Source of the DNA: Roseateles depolymerans | GTDB lineage: Bacteria > Pseudomonadota > Gammaproteobacteria > Burkholderiales > Burkholderiaceae_C | NCBI RefSeq assembly: GCF_003387155.1 | Contig: NZ_QUMT01000003.1 | Location: 708,233 to 772,232 of the forward strand | Direction: 5' to 3' | Length of the DNA: 64,000 nt | Part shown: positions 1 through 8,188 of the stretch, piece by piece | Layout of the letters: each line of letters starts with the position of its first letter | Position numbering within the stretch: position 1 is the stretch's first letter | Notes under the pieces: model-generated | The model's input: the letters and a program-made list of their open reading frames with translations, nothing else | Database searches by the model: none | What the model was told of the DNA's origin: nothing | Program-made: the position numbers and the translations under genes

Positions 1-189
1 GATCGTGATGCCGCGGGCCTTTTCTTCGGGAGCCGCGTCGATCTGGTCGTAGGCCTTGGCTTCGCCGCCAAACTTCGAGGCCAGCACGGTTGCGATCGCA
101 GCCGTCAGGGTGGTCTTGCCGTGGTCAACGTGACCAATGGTGCCCACGTTCACGTGCGGCTTGGTACGTTCAAACTTGCCTTTTGCCAT
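1..189 (-). CDS. tuf: Elongation factor Tu, N-terminal part (cut by window edge)
   Basis: This is the first 63 codons of EF-Tu, the GTPase that carries aminoacyl-tRNA to the ribosome. The reverse-strand translation starts [20 protein letters not shown] and contains the P-loop GHVDHGKT followed by the conserved TAAIA stretch and the switch I region up to ARGITI. The start codon is at 187-189. It lies 50 bp downstream of the tRNA-Thr gene on the same strand, the tRNA-tuf arrangement common in proteobacteria, so it is probably co-transcribed with the tRNAs. The rest of the gene is outside the window. Confidence 0.97.
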   Translation of the reverse strand, partial: MAKGKFERTKPHVNVGTIGHVDHGKTTLTAAIATVLASKFGGEAKAYDQIDAAPEEKARGITI

Positions 190-239
190 CTTGCGCTCCT
201 GGCGATCAGATCGAGGGAATCAGATTGAGAGGAAAGAGG

Positions 240-314
<75 letters not shown>

Positions 315-396
315 ATCGACACAGGACTGGTGACTGATCGGTTCAATCAACAAACCTGTGCCGACATTGTCAACACAACACCTGTACTTCCAACTG

Positions 397-470
397 TGGA
401 GCGGGAAACGGGAATCGAACCCGTGTCATTAGCTTGGAAGGCTAAGGTTCTACCATTGAACTACTCCCGC
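397..470 (-). tRNA. tRNA-Gly (anticodon TCC)
   Basis: The reverse strand gives acceptor GCGGGAG pairing with TTCCCGC, anticodon stem TTAGC/GCTAA with loop CTTCCAA (anticodon TCC), and a T-loop TTCGATT. An encoded CCA is at 397-399. Confidence 0.96.
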
Positions 471-573
471 CCGGGAGTTTTTCAAGTCTCTCACTATCGC
501 TTCAATCACGAAGCAGATGCATCAAACTTTTGTTCTTTGCATCCACTTCGGGATCTCTGCATTAGTTTGCCTT

Positions 574-659
574 TGGTGGAGGAGGCTGGATTCGAACCAG
601 CGTAGGCGTAAGCCAACAGATTTACAGTCTGCCCCCTTTAGCCACTCGGGCACCCCTCC
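574..659 (-). tRNA. tRNA-Tyr (anticodon GTA)
   Basis: The reverse strand gives acceptor GGAGGGG/CTCCTCC, anticodon stem CAGA/TCTG around loop CTGTAAA (anticodon GTA), a long class II variable arm and T-loop TTCGAAT. An encoded CCA is at 574-576. It is the first gene of the Tyr-Gly-Thr-tuf transcription unit. Confidence 0.96.
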
Positions 660-673
660 GAGGCAAGCCCACG

Positions 674-702
674 ACTATAGCACCACTATTTTTTGGCGCA
701 AA
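674..702 (-). promoter_or_regulatory. Probable sigma-70 promoter of the tRNA-tuf unit
   Basis: On the minus strand TTTGCG (697-702), a 17-bp spacer and TATAGT (674-679) precede the tRNA-Tyr 5' end by about 15 nt. The stretch after the -10 is GC-rich (CGTGGGC), as in stringently controlled stable-RNA promoters. That control is inferred. Confidence 0.6.
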
Positions 703-978
703 CAATTTTTGAGAGAAAGACTGCGGGAGTGCGCATCGCGCCCAGAGAGGAATTTACGCCCTCACGTCACCAGGCGGTCACCATGCTGTCACGCCCGTAG
801 GCGAAAGGCGGATAGAGATAGGCAGATAGAACAAGGCGGATCGCCGTTGACGCCCATCCCCGTCTGCGGCCGTCATGCCCACTCACTCAGGCCACTCAAC
901 TCGCGACACGGCCACCTGGAACACATCGTGAGCAGTCTCCCCGACTGCCATTTCCAGGCCACCACCCTCGCTTCCACT

Positions 979-996
979 AATACCAATTAGCGACCA
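979..996 (-). promoter_or_regulatory. Degenerate NagQ-type box
   Basis: On the minus strand this reads TGGTCGC-TAAT-TGGTATT. The second half matches the nagK box exactly; the first keeps only TGGT. It lies 300 bp upstream of the receptor gene, so its role is doubtful. Confidence 0.3.
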
Positions 997-1114
997 ACTG
1001 ACCTCACAGAGTGGCGGTGTACAGCAGACCTGCTCCATCCCTGGACAAACCCTGAACAAGGCCCCCTGTGGCGGTCGCGGCTCCGCCACAGCAGGGAAAA
1101 CACGGCCCTGAAAC

Positions 1115-1132
1115 TGGTAGCAAAGTGGCACT
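1115..1132 (+). promoter_or_regulatory. Candidate NagQ operator upstream of the TonB receptor
   Basis: TGGTAGC-AAAG-TGGCACT has the TGGTAnn-N4-TGG form seen at the nagK and chitinase promoters. It ends 9 bp before TATAGT (1142-1147), so it would cover the -35 region of the receptor promoter, the same geometry as at the chitinase gene. No good -35 hexamer is visible, which could fit a regulated promoter. Confidence 0.5.
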
Positions 1133-1299
1133 ACCGGTCGTTATAGTGGCATGGCATTGGTTGTATCGAAGGTGTATTCGGGGGCGCCAGCTGCATGCCA
1201 CTCTGCGGATGGGTGTCGTGACTCGGGTGCCAGTGTTCATCCCGGCCGCGCGGATTCACGAAGACGGATCCCAGATCAAGGCCACTCGAGGAGCAGTTC

Positions 1300-4071
1300 A
1301 TGAAGGTCATTCAGACCCCCATCGCTGCAGCAGTCACGCTCACTCTGCTGAGCGTGGCCTGTGCAGCCCAGGCCCAAACCACAGAACAGAAGGCCGACAA
1401 GAAAGCGGACGCAACGCAGCTGGAACAGGTCGTTGTGACCGGTATCCGGGCCTCCCGCGAGTCCTCGCTCAACACGAAGCGCAATGCCGACTCCCTGGTG
1501 GAAGTGGTGACGGCAGAAGACGTGGGCAAGATGCCGGACAAGAACGTCGCGGACGCCATCCAGCGCGTGCCCGGCGTGAACATCGCCTCCAGCGCCGGCG
1601 GTGAAGGCGGCTTCTCGGAAAACGACCGGGTCAGCATCCGCGGCACGAGCCCGAGCCTGACCCAGACCCTGATCAACGGCCATGCCGTGTCCACCGGCGA
1701 CTGGTTCGTGCTGAACCTGTTCGGCACCACCGTCGGCCGTAGCGCCAGCTATTCGCTGCTGCCGTCTGAACTGGTGGGCAAGGTCACGATCAACAAGACC
1801 GCCCGCGCCGACCTGGTGGAAGGCGGTGTGGCCGGTGCGGTGGACGTGCAGACGCGTCGTCCGCTGGAGTTCAAGAAGAACCTGACGCTGGAAGCGTCGG
1901 TCGGTGCCATGCACAGCACCCTGGCCGACAAGACCGACCCCCAGCTGAGCGCGCTGGCCGCCTGGAAGAACAGCACCAACACCTTCGGCGTTCTGCTGCA
2001 GGTGTTTGACCAGAAGCAGCACCTGCGCCGCGATGGCAATGAAGTGCTGGGCTACTTCACCATCGACAAGACCAAGTTTGCACCGGGCACGACGGTCAAT
2101 CTCAATGGCACCGTGCAATCGATCGACGTGCTGGACGGCGTCAAGGCGCCCAGCCTGATCGGCGCCAGCCTGTTCGAGCAGGAGCGTCATCGTCAGGGCG
2201 GCGCCATCGAAGCGCAGATCAAGCCGACGAATGATCTGACGCTGGGCATCAGCGCGTTCACCTCCAAGGTGAAGGCGTCCAACATGAACACCAACTTCAT
2301 GGCGTCGCCGAAGTGGCTGTTCGATGCTGGCATCGCCCCGCTGACCGCCGCCACGAGCGCTGACGGCAAGACCCTGGTGGGTGCCAGCTTCCCGCAGACG
2401 GGCGCGGCCAATTCGATCATCGTGGACAGCGGCATCCGTCCGGGCGCCGAGCAAAAATCCAACTACATCAACCTGGACGGCAAGTGGGTCGCGACCGATC
2501 GGCTGACCTTCACAGGCCAGATCGGCCGCACCAAGGGCACGGGCGCGTCGCAGGAGTTCGCCTCCGAGGTGGGCAACGTGGGCAGTGCCGGCAACACGCC
2601 GCTGGCCCTGAGCTACATGATGAACGGCACGAGCCGCGGTCCGTCGGTGGGTTTCACCAGCTCCAACGGCGCCAACTTCCGCGACTACACCACCATGTAC
2701 TGGAACTGGAACTACGGTGCGAAGGTGAAGGTGCCGGACGAGGAAAGCTACGGCACCCTGGATGCTGAGTGGCAGGTGGACGCGGGTCCGCTGGAGTCGG
2801 TCAAGGCGGGTGTGCGCTTCACCGATCACAGCCGCACCAACGGGAACTGGATTTCCAGCGGCCCGAACTGGGCCAATGCCAACATCGACAAAACCCTGCC
2901 CGCCTGGAGCGGCGACAAGTACCCGAGCAATTTCGGCTCGGCCTTCGGCGCGCCGATCAATGGCATGTGGCGTCTGAGCTACGCTGACATCGCGAAGTGG
3001 GCCACCATCTCGACGCAGGCCAAGCCCGATCCAAACGCGGTCTTCAACTACGACCCGGCCCAGCGCCACGAGTGGACGAACGACTTCGACGTGAACGAGA
3101 AGACGGACGCCGGCTACGTGATGGGCTTCTTTGCAGGGGACCGCTGGAAGGCCAATGCCGGCGTGCGGGTGGTGCGGACGAAGGGTCACTATTCGACGCT
3201 GCGGGCGCCGAATTCGCAGGACCCGGCTGCGGTGATCGACAACACGTCGCTGTTCGGACCGTTTGTGCGTGAGTACACCGACCGCAACTACACGGACGTG
3301 CTGCCGAGCGCCAATTTGTCTTACCGTCTGAATTCGGACCTGGTGCTGCGCGGCGCGCTGGCCAAGACCATGGCGCGTGCGGACTACACAGCCCTGAGCT
3401 CGACGACGTCGCTGAACGACCAGCTCAATACCGGCAGCAGCGGCAACCCCAATCTGAACCCGGTTCGGGCGGTCAATTACGACCTGTCGCTGGAGTGGTA
3501 TTTCGCGCCGCGGTCGCTGGTGTCGGCGGGCGTGTTCTATCAGGACTTCAGCTCGTTCGTAGACTACCGTGTGACGCAGGGCCGCTTCTTCAGCGATCTG
3601 CACAAGCAGGTGGAAACCTACAACATCACCCAACCGGTGAATGTGGGCGCGAAGAACAAGGGCTTCGAGCTGGGCTACCAGCAACCCCTGTTCGGCAACT
3701 TCGGCATCAACGCCAACTACACCTACGCCAGCGGCAAGCTGGACGGGGGCGGCGAGATGTCGGGCAATTCGAAGAACACCTACAACCTGGAAGGCTACTT
3801 CGAGAACGACGTGCTGAGCGCACGCGTGGCCTACAGCTACCGTTCGAAGTTCTACGGCAGCTATGACCGCGGCGTGAAAATGCACATGGACGACGTGGGG
3901 ACGCTGGTGGCGTCGATCAACTACAAGATCAACGACTACCTGTCGCTGAGCCTGGACGGCCTGAACCTGAACAACCCGACGCTCAAGTACTTCGGGGACA
4001 ACAAGGACCAGCCGCGGGCGTTCTACAGCAACGGCCGTCAGTACTACGTGACGCTGCGCGCGCGCTACTGA
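1300..4071 (+). CDS. TonB-dependent receptor (Xanth-Caul type), probable chitooligosaccharide/GlcNAc receptor
   Basis: This is a 923-residue outer-membrane beta-barrel receptor that imports ligand with TonB energy. A signal peptide ends near AQA (residue 25) and the TonB box is QVVVTG (about 43-48). The plug domain carries DVGKMPDKNVADAIQRVPGV (about 75-95). A long barrel with alternating aromatic strands follows, ending in a terminal Tyr (TLRARY). The architecture and length fit the TonB-Xanth-Caul subfamily. The substrate is inferred: the gene faces the nag operon, has a NagQ-like box upstream, and related receptors in Caulobacter and Xanthomonas serve GlcNAc or chitin. The start is fixed by GAGGAG 6 nt upstream. 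An intrinsic terminator follows 17 bp after the stop. Confidence 0.9.
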   Translation: MKVIQTPIAAAVTLTLLSVACAAQAQTTEQKADKKADATQLEQVVVTGIRASRESSLNTKRNADSLVEVVTAEDVGKMPDKNVADAIQRVPGVNIASSAGGEGGFSENDRVSIRGTSPSLTQTLINGHAVSTGDWFVLNLFGTTVGRSASYSLLPSELVGKVTINKTARADLVEGGVAGAVDVQTRRPLEFKKNLTLEASVGAMHSTLADKTDPQLSALAAWKNSTNTFGVLLQVFDQKQHLRRDGNEVLGYFTIDKTKFAPGTTVNLNGTVQSIDVLDGVKAPSLIGASLFEQERHRQGGAIEAQIKPTNDLTLGISAFTSKVKASNMNTNFMASPKWLFDAGIAPLTAATSADGKTLVGASFPQTGAANSIIVDSGIRPGAEQKSNYINLDGKWVATDRLTFTGQIGRTKGTGASQEFASEVGNVGSAGNTPLALSYMMNGTSRGPSVGFTSSNGANFRDYTTMYWNWNYGAKVKVPDEESYGTLDAEWQVDAGPLESVKAGVRFTDHSRTNGNWISSGPNWANANIDKTLPAWSGDKYPSNFGSAFGAPINGMWRLSYADIAKWATISTQAKPDPNAVFNYDPAQRHEWTNDFDVNEKTDAGYVMGFFAGDRWKANAGVRVVRTKGHYSTLRAPNSQDPAAVIDNTSLFGPFVREYTDRNYTDVLPSANLSYRLNSDLVLRGALAKTMARADYTALSSTTSLNDQLNTGSSGNPNLNPVRAVNYDLSLEWYFAPRSLVSAGVFYQDFSSFVDYRVTQGRFFSDLHKQVETYNITQPVNVGAKNKGFELGYQQPLFGNFGINANYTYASGKLDGGGEMSGNSKNTYNLEGYFENDVLSARVAYSYRSKFYGSYDRGVKMHMDDVGTLVASINYKINDYLSLSLDGLNLNNPTLKYFGDNKDQPRAFYSNGRQYYVTLRARY

Positions 4072-4088
4072 TCGGAGTTGGCTCAAAC

Positions 4089-4122
4089 AAAAAGCCCCGC
4101 GGTGAAAGTCGCGGGGCTTTTT
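4089..4122 (+). terminator. Rho-independent terminator of the receptor gene
   Basis: A 13-bp perfect inverted repeat (4089-4101 with 4110-4122) has a GC core CCCCGCG, an 8-nt loop and A/T tracts at both ends. It could terminate in both directions. Confidence 0.9.
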
Positions 4123-4180
4123 CATGGGTTGCGCGTTCGGGGTTTGGGAGGCAGCACTCATTGCGCAGCTGGGTGGCGCT

Positions 4181-4222
4181 CGGTGCTTGGCGCTTGGCGC
4201 TCGGTGCTTGGCGCTTGGCGCT
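4181..4222 (+). repeat. Two tandem copies of a 21-bp unit
   Basis: The unit CGGTGCTTGGCGCTTGGCGC plus T occurs twice without mismatch (4181-4201 and 4202-4222), with a partial copy before it. Inside each unit GCTTGGC is itself repeated. It abuts the left arm of the large hairpin element. Confidence 0.85.
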
Positions 4223-4223
4223 C

Positions 4224-4315
4224 GAAACAGGGCGGCGGAGGCTTCTGCTTCATGTCCCCCGCACGCTTCGCGTGCTCCTCCTCTACTTCCGCAGAAGCCT
4301 CCGCCGCCCTGTTTC
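4224..4315. repeat. Large nested hairpin element, copy A
   Basis: Perfect 25-bp inverted arms (4224-4248 and 4291-4315) enclose a 42-nt loop that starts TTCATGTCC and ends CTACTTCC. The loop contains an inner hairpin GCACGC-TTC-GCGTGC. The same loop frame with different arms is found at 20809-20905 and 39258-39355. It lies between the convergent receptor and nagX genes, about 100 bp after a normal terminator. Confidence 0.85.
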
Positions 4316-4467
4316 TGGACCGAGCCCCGCCACGAGGAGCGATGCCGCGTTGGCATCGATTCGTCGCACCGCGCTCAACAACGATCCCGGGCGAGCAGGA
4401 ATTACGTGCTCTCGCGTAAGCACATGGCCAGAGGCCCATGAATCATTGAACCTGGAAACGCCTCGAT

Positions 4468-5676
4468 TCAAAGCTTCAAGTAGATGCGGCGCCGATCCAG
4501 CATCAACATGACCAGCCACCACACGGCAACCACCGTCAAGGCAAATCCCAGCGACTGCACCTTCGGTCCCCATCCACCGAGCAAGGCACCAAAGACGTGG
4601 CCATACAGCCATGGCATCCATCCCGATGCCGCCAGCAAAATGCTGCCCAGCCACGCCCCCGCATAAGCAGCAATGGCGTTGACACCGAAACGCCGGCCCA
4701 GCGGCGGCGCGCCCTTCACATCCACAAGCCAGTGACTGGTCGCCAGCGCGATCGCCGCCAGCCCACCCGTCCACAGCACGAATGACGGCGTCCACAACGC
4801 CTTGTTGATCGGCATCGCTCCAACCGCGTCCAGGCCCCAGCCACACAGCGCCAACACGATGCCAGTCCCCAGCACGCGCTTCACCTGCCCGCGGCGAACC
4901 GCATCGCCCAGCACAAAGCCAAGCAACGTCGTGGCCAGCGCCCCCAAGGTCGACACCAGTCCCTCCGGGTCGCGTCCCAGGCCGGTCTGCGCATTCCATC
5001 GATAGCCATGCGGTCCGAACAACCACGCGTCTACACGACTGGCAATGTCCAGCTCGGGAACCAAGGTGCCTCCGGCCAGCAACAGCGCCGCATAGCCAAC
5101 CATCAGGACGGACAGCACCGCGACCGCCCGTGACCTCATGACCGGCCACGTGACGATCAAACCCGTCAGCGCAATGCACAAGCCAATGCGCTGCAGCACG
5201 CCGGGCCAGCGCAGAGCCGGTCGGTCCAGCAGCCACCAGGCCAGTGCGTTCAGGGCCAGTCCCAGCAGCAACACGCGCATCCCCCGCAGGACCACGCTGC
5301 GGCGCATGGCCCGGTGATCCGCAAGGCCGTCCTCCAGGCGAGCACCCAGGCTCAAGGCCAGCGAAGTGCCCACGATGAAAAGGAAGAACGGAAAAATGAG
5401 ATCGGTCACAGTCCAGCCATGCCAGTCCGCATGCCGCAGCGGCCCGAAGATGTGAGACCAGTCACCCGGGTTGTTGACCAGCAGCATCGCGGCCACCGTG
5501 CAGCCACGCAGCGCATCCACCGAGGCCAGACGGGCCGCGACGACAGGCGGCGGCCCTGCATGGACCTTGCCGCTGGCGCTTCCAGCCACGTCCTGGGATG
5601 AAGTCCCTTCACTGCGCGATGCCGCATCGACGGCCTCACTGGCGGGTACACGGTCGAGTCCATGAGGGACCTGCAT
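4468..5676 (-). CDS. nagX: NagX-like membrane acyltransferase (DUF1624/DUF5009, HGSNAT family)
   Basis: This polytopic inner-membrane protein of 402 residues has about ten hydrophobic segments. Early landmarks are ASVDALRGCTVAAMLLVNNPGDW and the DLIFPFFLFIVG segment, typical of the family related to human heparan-alpha-glucosaminide N-acetyltransferase. NagX is a common member of proteobacterial GlcNAc clusters, but its exact reaction is not settled. The chosen ATG at 5676 has GGAG upstream and starts 38 bp after the GH16 stop. An upstream in-frame codon at 5793 would overlap the GH16 gene by 79 bp and add a low-complexity tail. It is the last gene of the nag operon. Confidence 0.85.
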   Translation of the reverse strand: MQVPHGLDRVPASEAVDAASRSEGTSSQDVAGSASGKVHAGPPPVVAARLASVDALRGCTVAAMLLVNNPGDWSHIFGPLRHADWHGWTVTDLIFPFFLFIVGTSLALSLGARLEDGLADHRAMRRSVVLRGMRVLLLGLALNALAWWLLDRPALRWPGVLQRIGLCIALTGLIVTWPVMRSRAVAVLSVLMVGYAALLLAGGTLVPELDIASRVDAWLFGPHGYRWNAQTGLGRDPEGLVSTLGALATTLLGFVLGDAVRRGQVKRVLGTGIVLALCGWGLDAVGAMPINKALWTPSFVLWTGGLAAIALATSHWLVDVKGAPPLGRRFGVNAIAAYAGAWLGSILLAASGWMPWLYGHVFGALLGGWGPKVQSLGFALTVVAVWWLVMLMLDRRRIYLKL

Positions 5677-5714
5677 CTCACGCTCCACGGTTGGCGGCGC
5701 CGGGGTGGTCGGCG

Positions 5715-6779
5715 CTAGAAGTCGCAGCGATTCTCCAGCGCGCGGATGGGGGGACTCACCTGGTCCACGTGTCCCACTCCGCGCCGGCGCCACTGCGCCA
5801 CCTGCGCCTCGACCTGCTCAGGGCTGAGCACCACATTGCGCGCGTGCAGCACCCAGTCCACCGCCTGTTCATAGACCCGCGGCTCGCCGCCCTGCGGCAG
5901 CGGCCCGCCCGGCGAAAACCAGAGGTTGAAGTTGATGGACATCTGGACGACCGGATAGTTGCGCCCGCCGTGCTCGGCCACCAGCCGGCCATCGATGAAC
6001 CAGCGCGTGCGCCCGTCAGCGACCTGCATCATCAGCGTGTGCCAGTCCTGGCCCGGCGCGCCTAGTTCGGCAAATTCCTCGTGCTGCTGGTTGTAGGCCA
6101 GCCAGGGATCCAGACGCACCGTCTGCCAGGTGATGCCGTACAGGCGCGTCTTGTCGCTGCCCCAGCCCCCATTGGGCAGGTATTCCCAGTCCAGTTCACT
6201 GAACTCAGGATCAAAGTCGAAGCGCAGCGGGCTGACCGCATAGAAGGTCTGGATCACCGGGTCGCCGTCCACCCCAGCCGTCGGCCGGTCGCTGAACCGC
6301 ACGCGGGCCGCATAGGTGCCTTCCAGGTATTTGCGCTGGTGGCAGACCTGCACCTGCGTCGTGCCCGGCCCCGTGCCGTCAGTCGAGGCCCGCAAACGCA
6401 GCAGGCGCTGGCCAGGCTGCGCAGGATCATCGATCAGCCCGACACCCTCAGGCGCCCAGCGTGCGCCGGGAATGCCGGGGTGGCCGGCCGCGCTGCGCAA
6501 TTGCCATCCCGCTTCCTGCAGGGCCGTCACATCCGCATAGTTGAAATCATCGAAGAACCAGGCGGTGGCGGCGGGCACGCGCGCAGCGTCCTCAGCAGTG
6601 CCGGCTGCCGCGGCTCGAGACTCTAAAGCTCGCCCCTGCACGGGCGCCGAAGTCTTTCCCGGCGCCTGCGCCCGGGCCGCGGGAGTCGGCGTCGCCGCCT
6701 GCGCCGTAGCACCCGCTGTTGCCAGCACCCCGCACGCCAGCAGGCCGCTCACCGACAGTCGCAGCATCGGGCGATTCAT
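5715..6779 (-). CDS. Secreted glycoside hydrolase family 16 protein
   Basis: The product is 354 residues with a signal peptide (MNRPMLRLSVSGLLACGVLA, cleavage near AQA). After an Ala/Pro-rich linker comes a jelly-roll beta-glycanase domain. The GH16 catalytic signature is visible as ELDWEY (E-x-D-x-E type, nucleophile and acid/base Glu), next to NGGWG. The start ATG at 6779 overlaps the upstream MFS gene by ATGA, so the two are translationally coupled. GH16 enzymes usually cut beta-1,3/1,4-glucans, galactans or related polymers, so presence inside a GlcNAc operon is unusual and the substrate cannot be assigned. A longer frame extends upstream, but it would lie inside the MFS gene and lacks a signal. 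Confidence 0.85.
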   Translation of the reverse strand: MNRPMLRLSVSGLLACGVLATAGATAQAATPTPAARAQAPGKTSAPVQGRALESRAAAAGTAEDAARVPAATAWFFDDFNYADVTALQEAGWQLRSAAGHPGIPGARWAPEGVGLIDDPAQPGQRLLRLRASTDGTGPGTTQVQVCHQRKYLEGTYAARVRFSDRPTAGVDGDPVIQTFYAVSPLRFDFDPEFSELDWEYLPNGGWGSDKTRLYGITWQTVRLDPWLAYNQQHEEFAELGAPGQDWHTLMMQVADGRTRWFIDGRLVAEHGGRNYPVVQMSINFNLWFSPGGPLPQGGEPRVYEQAVDWVLHARNVVLSPEQVEAQVAQWRRRGVGHVDQVSPPIRALENRCDF

Positions 6780-8167
6780 GTCGCCGGCTTCGCAGGCGTT
6801 GCGGACTCCAGGCCGGCCGCGCCATCGCCGCCGCCCGCGCCTGGCCCGTTCTCTGGCGTCACGCCAGCGCCAGAATCGGCCGAGGCAGAGGGATCGAGCG
6901 CAGACATGCGCACGAACGGCAGCAGCAGCAGCACCGGCAGCCCGCAGAACAGCGTCCACAGGAAGAAGTGCTCATAGCCGAGCGCCACCTGGATGTCCCC
7001 ACTCATGCTGCGAGACAGGATGAAGCCCAGCTGCATGACGCCCGAGCCCAGCGCATAGTGCGCCGTCTGGAATCGCCCTGGTGCCACTGCCTGCATGATG
7101 TACAGAATCATGCCGACAAAGCCGAAGCCGTAGCCAAACATCTCCACCATCACCGCAGCGCCGATGTGCCACATGTCCTGCGGCAAGGTCGAAGCCAGGT
7201 AGTAGAAGGTGGCGTTGGGCACCGACATCGCCAGGATCAGCACCGGCATGGCCCGCCGCAGCGTCAGCCAGGCAGTGAAGTAGCCGCCCAGGACACTCCC
7301 CGTGAGGAAGGCCACCGTGCCGACCCATCCGTAGACGTCCGCCACCTGGCTGGTGGTCAGGCCCAGCCCGCCCTTGTCGCGGGCCTCGATCAGGAACAGC
7401 GGCCCGATGGTCTGCACCTGCCCCTCCGCAAAGCGGAACAGGACAATGAAAAGCACCGCCAAGGCAATGCCCGGCTTGGCCGCGAAATCCTTGACGATCC
7501 TGGCTGTCGTTTCTCCGATGGCCGACGCCCGCAGCGCCACGTGGTCAGTGCTGAGCTGTCCCGGCAGCATCAGCGCGTTGTAGCTGGCCAGGCCCGCCAG
7601 CAGCACCCCCAGGCCCAGGAACACGACGCTCCAGGCATTGAAGACCCCCATCGGTGCTTCCAGCAGGCCCGCCACCTTGAGCACCACCCCCACCATGAAG
7701 AAGCGCGCGCCGTTGAAGAAGGCGCCCTGCCAGCCCGCATACCGCGCCTGCCGCTTCGCATCCAGCGCGCCCATGTAGAGTCCGTCACAGGCGATGTCGT
7801 GCGTGGCGGAACCATAGGCGATCAGGAACAGCACGCAGATCGTCCCCGCAAACCACCAGGGGGTCTGCAGGATCAGCGCCATCAGCAGCAGCGCCACCGC
7901 GCCCACCGCCTGCATCGCTACCACGATCAGCTTCTTGCTGTGCACCAGCTCCAGGAACGGGCTCCACAGCGGCTTGATGGCCCAGGCCGTGCCCAGCAGG
8001 CTGGTCCAGCGGGCAATCTGCTCGTTGCCCACCCCCATGTTCTTGAGCATGAAGCTGGCCAGCGCCATCACCACGAAGAACTGCATGCCCTGCACGAAGT
8101 ACAGGCTGGGCACCCAGCGCATCGGGGAAGGCCCGGTGTCGGCGGAAGGGAAAGACGGCTGGCGCAT
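6776..8167 (-). CDS. MFS transporter (AmpG-like) of the nag operon
   Basis: This 463-residue major facilitator protein has about 12 membrane segments. It begins after a short polar N-terminus with WVPSLYFVQGMQFFVVMALA and carries the loop GTAWAIKPLWSPFLE, similar to AmpG-type sugar/muropeptide permeases. In this operon it probably imports GlcNAc, chitobiose or a GlcNAc-containing disaccharide across the inner membrane; the substrate is inferred from context. AGGAGG lies just upstream of the ATG at 8167. The gene starts 21 bp after the GH3 stop and overlaps the GH16 start by 4 bp. Confidence 0.85.
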   Translation of the reverse strand: MRQPSFPSADTGPSPMRWVPSLYFVQGMQFFVVMALASFMLKNMGVGNEQIARWTSLLGTAWAIKPLWSPFLELVHSKKLIVVAMQAVGAVALLLMALILQTPWWFAGTICVLFLIAYGSATHDIACDGLYMGALDAKRQARYAGWQGAFFNGARFFMVGVVLKVAGLLEAPMGVFNAWSVVFLGLGVLLAGLASYNALMLPGQLSTDHVALRASAIGETTARIVKDFAAKPGIALAVLFIVLFRFAEGQVQTIGPLFLIEARDKGGLGLTTSQVADVYGWVGTVAFLTGSVLGGYFTAWLTLRRAMPVLILAMSVPNATFYYLASTLPQDMWHIGAAVMVEMFGYGFGFVGMILYIMQAVAPGRFQTAHYALGSGVMQLGFILSRSMSGDIQVALGYEHFFLWTLFCGLPVLLLLPFVRMSALDPSASADSGAGVTPENGPGAGGGDGAAGLESATPAKPAT

Positions 8168-8188
8168 GCAGGCCTCCTGTCAGGTCAT

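Larger units (their letters stand above)
703..1299. other. Intergenic region between the tRNA unit and the TonB receptor gene
   Basis: No convincing gene is seen in these 597 bp. The region holds the tRNA promoter at its left end. Two possible NagQ-type boxes (979-996 and 1115-1132) and a possible -10 (TATAGT, 1142-1147) lie before the receptor gene, which would then have a leader of about 145 nt. The Shine-Dalgarno GAGGAG at 1288-1293 fixes the receptor start. Confidence 0.6.

Noticed and set aside
4224..4315. Terminal inverted repeats of an insertion sequence
   Set aside because: The arms are only 42 nt apart with no transposase between them, and the three copies have different arms.
1276..4356. 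Long open frame (1026 codons) antisense to the TonB receptor
   Set aside because: It mirrors the receptor's codon bias, has no recognisable domain, and the plus-strand protein is a clear family member.
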